From contig NZ_LNCD01000005.1 of NCBI RefSeq assembly GCF_001542405.1, positions 1 to 41,290 of the forward strand: a stretch of 41,290 nucleotides of DNA, given 5' to 3'. A program made the position numbers and the translations under genes. This document shows, piece by piece, positions 35,843 to 41,290 of the stretch (positions within the stretch are counted from its first letter, which is position 1; each line of letters opens with the position of its first letter). The stretch comes from Rhizobium altiplani. Its GTDB lineage: Bacteria; Pseudomonadota; Alphaproteobacteria; Rhizobiales; Rhizobiaceae. The notes beneath the pieces are model-generated. The model was not told the origin of the DNA. It saw nothing but the letters and a program-made list of their open reading frames with translations, and made no database searches.

Positions 35843-36949
35843 TTGAGCACGAATCGAGAAACCCCTCCTCCAGCCGCTGGCCGCGCCGGCATGAAGAAGG
35901 AGCTGCCCGAGCAATTTAAGGCCTATCGGCACGTTTGGGTCTTTATCGAGCTGGAGCGCGGCCAGGTCCATCCGGTCTCCTTCGAGTTGCTCGGCGAAGG
36001 CCGCAAGCTCGCCGACAAGCTGGGCGTCCAGTTGGCCGGCGTCGTTCTCGGACCGCCGGGAGAGGCCACCTGGTTTGCCATCGCAGAGGCTTTTGCTTAT
36101 GGCGCCGACCTTGCCTACATCGTCGAGACCCCACTGCTCACCGACTATCGGAACGAGCCTTTCACCAAAGCGTTGACGGATCTGGTTGTTACCCACAAAC
36201 CCGAAATTCTGCTTTTAGGGGCGACGACGCTCGGCCGCGACCTTGCCGGTTCCGTGGCGACGACCTTGTTGACAGGGCTCACGGCTGACTGCACCGAACT
36301 CGATGTGGATGCGGACGGCTCCCTTGCGGCGACCCGGCCGACCTTCGGCGGCTCCCTGCTGTGCACAATCTACACGCTCAACTGCCGGCCGCAGATGGCA
36401 ACGGTGCGGCCGAGGGTCATGGCAATGCCGCAGCGCGGGAATAATCAGGTCGGGCGTGTCATTCAACACAAAGTGCCGATGGTCGAGGAAGAGATCGTCA
36501 CCAAAGTCCTCGGCTTCATGTCCGATGGTCAATCGGCAAAGGCCAATCTCGCCTATGCCGATGTCGTGGTTGCCGGAGGCCTCGGTCTCGGCGCGGCGGA
36601 GAACCTGAAGCTCGTGAAGAATCTCGCGCGGGCGATCGGGGCCGATTATGGCTGTTCGCGCCCTCTGGTCCAGAAGGGCTGGATGCCGGCTGATCGGCAG
36701 ATCGGGCAGACTGGCAAAACTATCCGGCCGAAGCTCTACATAGCGGCCGGCATTTCCGGCGCCATCCAGCATCGCGTTGGCGTCGAAGGAGCTGATCTCA
36801 TTGTAGCGATCAACACCGATGGCAACGCGCCGATCTTCGATTTCGCGCACCTCGGCGCCGTCACCGATGCGATCCGTTTCCTGCCGTCATTGACGGAACT
36901 CTTCACCAATCGGCTTTCGCCGCACAGTCGCGATAAGCTTGCAAACTGA
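35843..36949 (+). CDS. fixB: FixB, electron-transfer flavoprotein alpha-type subunit
   Basis: The 368-residue subunit has the ETF-alpha FAD-binding block in its C-terminal third: [39 protein letters not shown] and [17 protein letters not shown]. The start is taken as TTG 35843 with a GAGGAG sequence upstream; ATG 35891 ([16 protein letters not shown]) is an alternative that would remove a Pro-rich 16-residue lead. Confidence 0.96.
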   Translation: MSTNRETPPPAAGRAGMKKELPEQFKAYRHVWVFIELERGQVHPVSFELLGEGRKLADKLGVQLAGVVLGPPGEATWFAIAEAFAYGADLAYIVETPLLTDYRNEPFTKALTDLVVTHKPEILLLGATTLGRDLAGSVATTLLTGLTADCTELDVDADGSLAATRPTFGGSLLCTIYTLNCRPQMATVRPRVMAMPQRGNNQVGRVIQHKVPMVEEEIVTKVLGFMSDGQSAKANLAYADVVVAGGLGLGAAENLKLVKNLARAIGADYGCSRPLVQKGWMPADRQIGQTGKTIRPKLYIAAGISGAIQHRVGVEGADLIVAINTDGNAPIFDFAHLGAVTDAIRFLPSLTELFTNRLSPHSRDKLAN

Positions 36950-36961
36950 GGGTGCACGGCC

Positions 36962-38269
36962 ATGACCGAGGAAAAGTTCGATGCCATCGTTATCGGGGCC
37001 GGCATGGCCGGCAACGCAGCTGCTTACACCATGGCAAGCCGCGGCATGAAGGTGCTGCAGTTAGAGCGCGGCGAGTATCCGGGCTCCAAGAACGTCCAGG
37101 GCGCCATCATGTACGCGGACATGCTGGAGAAAATCATCCCGGATTTCCGAGATGATGCGCCTCTCGAGCGGCATTTGGTCGAGCAGCGCTTCTGGATGAT
37201 GGACGACACATCCCACATCGGGATGCAATACCGGTCGGATGACTTCAACGAGTCGAGGCCCAACCGCTACACGGTCATTCGCGCCCAGTTCGACAAGTGG
37301 TTTTCGCGCAAGGTGCGCGAGGTCGGAGCGACGCTTCTATGCGAGACGACGGTGACGGAACTCGCCCGCGACGCAAAGGGCAAGGTGATCGGCGTCCGCA
37401 CCGACCGCGGTGGTGACGGAATCCTTGCGGACGTGGTCGTTCTCGCAGAAGGCGTCAACGGACTGCTCGGCACGCGGGCGGGTTTGCGTGAAACGCCAAA
37501 ACCCGAAACCGTGGCGCTCGCCGTCAAGGAAATGCATTTCCTGGCCGAAGAGGTGATTGACCAGCGGTTCGGCCTCAAGGCCAACGAAGGCTGCGTCATC
37601 GAGGCAGCTGGCACTATCTCCCGCAACATGGCCGGGCTCGCCTTCCTCTATACCAACAAAGAGTCGATCTCGATCGGCATTGGCTGCCTCGTTTCCGAAT
37701 TCGCGGCGACAATGGAGAGCCCTTATGACCTGCTCGAAAAGTTCAAGAATCATCCGTCGGTCAAGCCGTTGATCGCGGGTTCGGAAGTCAAGGAATATGC
37801 CGCTCATCTCATTCCGGAAGGTGGCTACAAAGCAATCCCGCCGCTCTTTGGCAACGGCTGGGTCGTCGTCGGCGACGCGGCGCAGCTCAACAACGCCGTG
37901 CACCGCGAGGGATCCAATCTCGCCATGACGTCGGGGCGCATCGCCGGCGAAGCTATCGTCCAGATCAAGAATCGCAAGAAGCCGATGATCAAGGAGAACC
38001 TCAGCCTTTACAAGGCGATGCTGGAGAAGTCTTTCGTCATCAAAGACTTGCGGAAATACAAGGACATGCCCGCCCTGCTGCACACCAACTCCCGCAATTT
38101 CTTCACAACCTATCCAAAATTGCTGTCGCAGGCCGCGCAGAACTTCATGCGAGTGGACAGCACCCCGAAAATCGAGAAGGAACGGGCGACCATGGCCGCC
38201 TTCATCAAGGCGCGCTCGCGCTTGGGGCTTGTCAGTGACGCCGTCCGATTGGCGCGCGCCTGGCGCTGA
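36962..38269 (+). CDS. fixC: FixC, electron-transfer flavoprotein-quinone oxidoreductase type
   Basis: The 435-residue flavoprotein has the FAD dinucleotide-binding motif [16 protein letters not shown] at the N-terminus, [13 protein letters not shown] and the second FAD motif [18 protein letters not shown]. It takes electrons from FixAB to the quinone pool in the bifurcation scheme. It starts 12 bases after fixB. Confidence 0.97.
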   Translation: MTEEKFDAIVIGAGMAGNAAAYTMASRGMKVLQLERGEYPGSKNVQGAIMYADMLEKIIPDFRDDAPLERHLVEQRFWMMDDTSHIGMQYRSDDFNESRPNRYTVIRAQFDKWFSRKVREVGATLLCETTVTELARDAKGKVIGVRTDRGGDGILADVVVLAEGVNGLLGTRAGLRETPKPETVALAVKEMHFLAEEVIDQRFGLKANEGCVIEAAGTISRNMAGLAFLYTNKESISIGIGCLVSEFAATMESPYDLLEKFKNHPSVKPLIAGSEVKEYAAHLIPEGGYKAIPPLFGNGWVVVGDAAQLNNAVHREGSNLAMTSGRIAGEAIVQIKNRKKPMIKENLSLYKAMLEKSFVIKDLRKYKDMPALLHTNSRNFFTTYPKLLSQAAQNFMRVDSTPKIEKERATMAAFIKARSRLGLVSDAVRLARAWR

Positions 38270-38281
38270 AGGAGAGATGAG

Positions 38282-38581
38282 ATGACGGTTGCAGTGTCCA
38301 AGATACGCGTAGAGGATAAGCTTTACCAAAACCGCTACGTAGTCGATTCAGGACGCCCGCACATTAAAGTGCGACCGCACCAGCGGCCGAGCGTAAATCT
38401 CTACGCCCTGACGAGTGTCTGCCCGGCCAAATGCTATGAATTGAATGATCAGGGCCAAGTGGAGATCACCGCCGACGGGTGCATGGAGTGCGGCACGTGC
38501 AGAGTGCTTTGCGAGGCAAGTGGTGAGATCGAGTGGAATTACCCGAGAGGCGGCTTCGGTGTTCTCTTTAAGTTCGGATAA
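38282..38581 (+). CDS. fixX: FixX, ferredoxin-like protein
   Basis: The 99-residue protein is the Fe-S partner of FixC. Cysteines are in [10 protein letters not shown] and [14 protein letters not shown], the usual FixX arrangement, followed by [17 protein letters not shown]. It closes the operon and is followed by a terminator-like hairpin and the nifA remnant. Confidence 0.96.
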   Translation: MTVAVSKIRVEDKLYQNRYVVDSGRPHIKVRPHQRPSVNLYALTSVCPAKCYELNDQGQVEITADGCMECGTCRVLCEASGEIEWNYPRGGFGVLFKFG

Positions 38582-38623
38582 CCGCTTGCATTAACTCAGG
38601 GGCCTCGAACCAGCATCGCGATT

Positions 38624-38648
38624 TGCAGCCAAAGCTGCAGCATTTTTG
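38624..38648 (+). terminator. Rho-independent terminator-like hairpin after fixX
   Basis: The stem TGCAGC / GCTGCA with a CAAA loop is followed two bases later by a T-rich run (CATTTTT). The stem is short but well placed 42 bases after the fixX stop. Confidence 0.5.
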
Positions 38649-38748
38649 CAAGATCCATGTCGGAATATTGAAAATCCGCATTAAAGGTTCATATGAATAC
38701 GCGCAAACAGAGGTTTTAAGATTCGCACTAGATAACCAAGGCTTTGTA

Positions 38749-38909
38749 ATGACTCACGTGCCCGCGCGATCGGTCGATGGAGTAGAACCTCTATCTGCAC
38801 TAAACCTGTGCGCCAAGCGGGCATCCCATTCAGCAGAATCTATGAGATATCGAAGGTTCTGACTGCCCCGGCCCGGCCAGAGATCACGCTTGCCAATGTC
38901 GTGAACGTT
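38749..38909 (+). pseudogene. nifA: nifA N-terminal remnant, frameshifted and truncated
   Basis: From ATG 38749 the frame reads MTHVPARSVDGVEPLSALN and continues to KRASHSA. Adding one base at about 38839 brings it into the frame IYEISKVLTAPARPEITLA, characteristic of the start of the NifA GAF domain. The similarity ends at about 38909 (NVVNV), where unrelated sequence leads into an IS66 element. The AAA+ and DNA-binding domains are absent. Its place directly after fixX matches the normal fixABCX-nifA order. The regulon in this window must be served by a nifA elsewhere. Confidence 0.85.
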
Positions 38910-38991
38910 CGCGAGCGCGACGAACACCCCACCTTTCCTTTTGAGATTAAGGCCGCGAGATAAGCTTCTTCATCGATAGGAGCGGAATGGG

Positions 38992-39449
38992 ATGGTTGGA
39001 GATCACGCTGATGCCATGCTTGAAGTCATGGATGAAGGCATGCATGAAGCCAGGCATGAGGGAACGTATCGTCGGATCGAGGTGATCACCGGTCGGCGGC
39101 AGCGACGGAATTGGACTGACGAGGAGAAGGCGGGATTCTTGCGGAAAGCGCGGAACCTCGGCCGTTACCCGGCTCTGGGGCGTCAATCGCGGTTTGCTGA
39201 ACGTCTGGCGTCGGGAAGCTGGCCCTGACCTCTCGTCGCTCTTCCAAGACCTGTGCGCAGCAGGCGATGTTCGTGCCGGTGACGGTGGTTGGCGATCGAA
39301 CGTCTCCCGAGAGCTCGCCGTCGGATTTTGCCCACTTCGCCGCAGGTCGGATTGAGATCGAGCTTGCTGGCGCGCGCATGAGGGTTATCGGCTCGGTAGC
39401 GCCTGAGCTGGCACAAGCGATGGTGGCGGCGTTGCGAGGGCGCCGGTGA
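38992..39449 (+). pseudogene. tnpA: IS66-family TnpA (orfA), frameshifted
   Basis: TnpA pieces occur in order in three plus frames: TYRRIEVITGRRQRRNWTDE, then WGVNRGLLNVWRREAGPDL, then AGRIEIELAGARMRVIGS to the stop at 39449. Two frameshifts make it inactive. The final frame overlaps the tnpB start by four bases, the normal coupling of IS66 elements. Confidence 0.75.
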
Positions 39450-39802
39450 TCGGAGTTTCGCCAAATGGCGTGAAGATCATGGTTGCGACGCAACCTGTCG
39501 ACTTCCGGCGCGGCATGAATGGCCTGGTGGCTTTGGTGGCGTCAGCTCTTGCGGCCGATCCCTATTGTGGCGACGTGTTCGTGTTCCGCGCCAAGCGTCT
39601 GGATCGACTTCGCTGCATTTACTGGGACGGATCAGGCATGATTTTAGCGACGAAGTGGCTCGAGGCTGGCAAGTTCGTTTGGCCGCCGATCCGCGATGGC
39701 GCGATGCAGATGAGTGCCCAGGAGTTCTCGCTTTTGCTTGATGGTATTGACTGGACGCGCGTCAAACGAAACGCGGTGAGGAAACCCTCAAAAGCAGGCT
39801 GA
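39446..39802 (+). CDS. tnpB: IS66-family accessory protein TnpB
   Basis: The intact 118-residue frame starts with GTG 39446 and carries the TnpB signature: KIMVATQPVDFRRGMNGLVA, GDVFVFRAKRLDRLRCIYWD and GMILATKWLEAGKFVWP. The transposase gene tnpC that should follow is missing, replaced by IS701-type sequence, so the element cannot move by itself. Confidence 0.88.
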   Translation: MIGVSPNGVKIMVATQPVDFRRGMNGLVALVASALAADPYCGDVFVFRAKRLDRLRCIYWDGSGMILATKWLEAGKFVWPPIRDGAMQMSAQEFSLLLDGIDWTRVKRNAVRKPSKAG

Positions 39803-39817
39803 TCCTATTGGTTTTGC

Positions 39818-40200
39818 TTGCTGATGCGCCGCAGCCCCGAGCACAGCCCGGTGTCAGTCAAGGCTTTGGCGCGGGAACTGCCGCAAGATGGCTGGCAGAC
39901 TATTGGCTGGCGGGAAGGCACCAATACTGACCTCAGCTCCCGCTTCGCCGCCGATGCGTGTGAGGCCCGCGTCAAGGGATTACACATTAACCGAGCCTCG
40001 CGCCGAGGAATGGCCGCTGATCGAATGGCCCGACGGCAATACCGAACCGCTCAAATACTGGCTCTCCACGCTTGCCGCCGCCGCTTCGCTCGAAACACTC
40101 GTCAGCACCGCCCAAGCTGCGCTGGCGCATCGAGCGCGACTTCAGGAACTCAAGCAGGAACTCGGGCTCGGCCATTACGAGGGACGCGGCTGGCGCCCGC
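39818..40200 (+). pseudogene. IS701-family transposase, C-terminal half (inverted relative to N-terminal half)
   Basis: Plus-strand frames read VKALARELPQDGWQTIGWR, then after a frame change EPRAEEWPLIEWPDGNTEP and KYWLSTLAAAASLETLV, and finally LKQELGLGHYEGRGWR. This order is the C-terminal catalytic part of IS701/ISRso17-type DDE transposases. It breaks off at about 40195 and the last 60 or so residues are missing. Confidence 0.75.
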
Positions 40201-40740
40201 CCGTTTCCACGCCAAGGCGCGGGTGGCAATGGTCGGCTGCACGCCCACGACATAGTCGAGGCTGAGCGCCGACAGGCCGGTGCGGAACGCGCCGTCGCGC
40301 CATAGCCGGCGTCGGCCAACACCACGCCGGGCGCAACTCCGGCCGCCTGCGCGGCTCGGATCTGGTCGAGCGCAATGGCCGGCTTGGTCTGGAATGCGAC
40401 GCTGTCAGGGATTTCGCCTTACGCCGCCGCCCGGTATCGTCGGCCCAGATCTCGGGCAGATAGGCAATCGGCAAGCTCGCCGCGACGTTGGCGATTGATG
40501 ACGGCGACCTGGCAGTTGTCCTGCTTGCCGAGTTGGCCGCAATACTGCCGCGCGACCCCGAGCGAATGCTTGCCCTTCCTGGGAAAGCCAGTGTCATCGA
40601 CAAATCCACGCTTCAATCGGCCCATGCCGCTCGATCAGCGGCAGCACCAAATCGCGCAGGCATGGCCGATCACATCGACGAGACTATCGACATAAGCCGC
40701 AACACCTGCTTCACTTCCAATGCTCGCGCCATTCATCCCA
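40201..40740 (-). pseudogene. IS701-family transposase, N-terminal half
   Basis: On the minus strand the frames read [13 protein letters not shown] (about 40690), then [19 protein letters not shown] and [18 protein letters not shown] with the first catalytic Asp, then APGVVLADAGYG and LDYVVGVQPTIATRALAW ending at about 40195. Several frameshifts are present. It is the complement of the plus-strand fragment next to it. Confidence 0.7.
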
Positions 40741-41290
40741 GCTTGCTCCTGCTGATCACGAATCGCCACGTTGCCGAGCGTCTTGGGGTCCACGAGCATA
40801 CGGTTGGCAAGTGGCGCCGCCGGTTCATACAAGATGGCATTGAAGGGCTGACAGATGAATATCGTGCCGGTCGACCGCGAACTGTCTCTGATGCCCAGGT
40901 TGCTCAGGTCGTCGAGCGTACATTGAACACCACCCCCAAGGATGCCACGCACTGGTCCATCCGTTCGATGGCAGCCTCCAGTGGACTTTCGCATACCACC
41001 ATCCGTCGGATCTGGACCGCCTTTGGCCTGCAGCCGCATCGTGCCGAGACATTCAAGCTTTCCTCTGATCCGCTCTTCGTCGATAAGGTGCAGGACATCG
41101 TCGGTCTTTACATGTCACCTCCGGATCGGGCGGTCGTGCTTTGCGTGGATGAGAAGTCACAAATCCAAGCCCTGGATCGCGAGCAGCCTGTGCTGCCTAT
41201 GGCGCCGGGCGTCGCCGAACGGCGCACTCATACCTATGTCCGCAACGGCACGACCTCCCTGTTCGCCGCGCTCGACGTCGCGACTGGCGC
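40741..41290 (+). mobile_element. IS630-family transposase, truncated at window end
   Basis: The plus frame reads [19 protein letters not shown] (helix-turn-helix), [38 protein letters not shown] and [19 protein letters not shown] with the first catalytic Asp, and is open to the window edge. These are the standard landmarks of IS630-type transposases. The N-terminus is unclear because it abuts the IS701 remnant and no start codon with a ribosome-binding site is seen. Confidence 0.85.

Overview
The window is part of a symbiotic (nitrogen-fixation) region of an alphaproteobacterial root-nodule bacterium (Rhizobium / Sinorhizobium / Mesorhizobium type). The basis is a complete minus-strand nifHDKENX operon, fixABCX, nifQ, nifS, nifW, an IscN-like A-type carrier gene, an ACC deaminase gene, a LuxR-type regulator and dense IS debris, as on a symbiotic plasmid or island. 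I cannot name the species. Functional names rest on recognised motifs and remembered families, not on a database search.

Layout. 1-4.6 kb: a large serine recombinase running off the left edge, IS66 and IS6 scraps, a frameshifted LuxR-family regulator and an OmpR-type response regulator with a degenerate receiver (TtsI-like). 4.9-8.5 kb (minus): an accessory aspartokinase / aspartate-semialdehyde dehydrogenase pair and the ACC deaminase gene acdS. 8.5-13.95 kb (minus): a compact biosynthetic operon of carrier protein, acyl-CoA dehydrogenase-like protein, class-II aaRS-like amino acid:carrier-protein ligase, DUF1839 protein and a frameshifted family-2 glycoside hydrolase. 14.1-23.0 kb (minus): nifH-nifD-nifK-nifE-nifN-nifX-DUF269-DUF683-fdxB, followed directly by an exoX-like exopolysaccharide repressor gene. 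23.1-25.3 kb: IS66 debris, a 45-aa Cys-containing peptide gene translationally coupled to a PqqD-like (RiPP recognition element) protein, and a decayed prolyl oligopeptidase gene. 25.3-29.9 kb (minus): a P450 cluster (luciferase-like monooxygenase, decayed SDR, SnoaL-like protein, ferredoxin, cytochrome P450, 54-aa leader ORF), resembling the y4v genes remembered from NGR234. 30.1-34.8 kb: an rpoN tail remnant, nifQ (minus), then iscN, a decayed nifU, nifS, nifV and cysE scraps and nifW (plus). 34.97-38.9 kb (plus): fixABCX followed by a truncated, frameshifted nifA start. 39.0-41.3 kb: an IS66 / IS701 / IS630 mosaic.

How the genes work together. NifHDK is the molybdenum nitrogenase. NifE, NifN, NifX, NifQ, NifS, NifW and IscN serve cofactor and Fe-S assembly. 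FixABCX and FdxB deliver electrons. Sigma-54 type -24/-12 elements precede nifH, fixA, nifQ, iscN, the P450 cluster, the peptide/RRE pair and the broken luxR. Three of them (nifH, fixA, P450) have a perfect TGT-N10-ACA NifA-type site 89-91 nt upstream, and nifQ has a one-mismatch site at 89 nt, so these units look like one NifA regulon. nifU, nifV, cysE, nifA and rpoN survive only as damaged pieces, so the working nifA, nifB and rpoN must lie elsewhere in the genome.

The least-explained systems are the peptide + RRE pair beside nifH and the amino acid:carrier-protein ligase operon between exoX and acdS.
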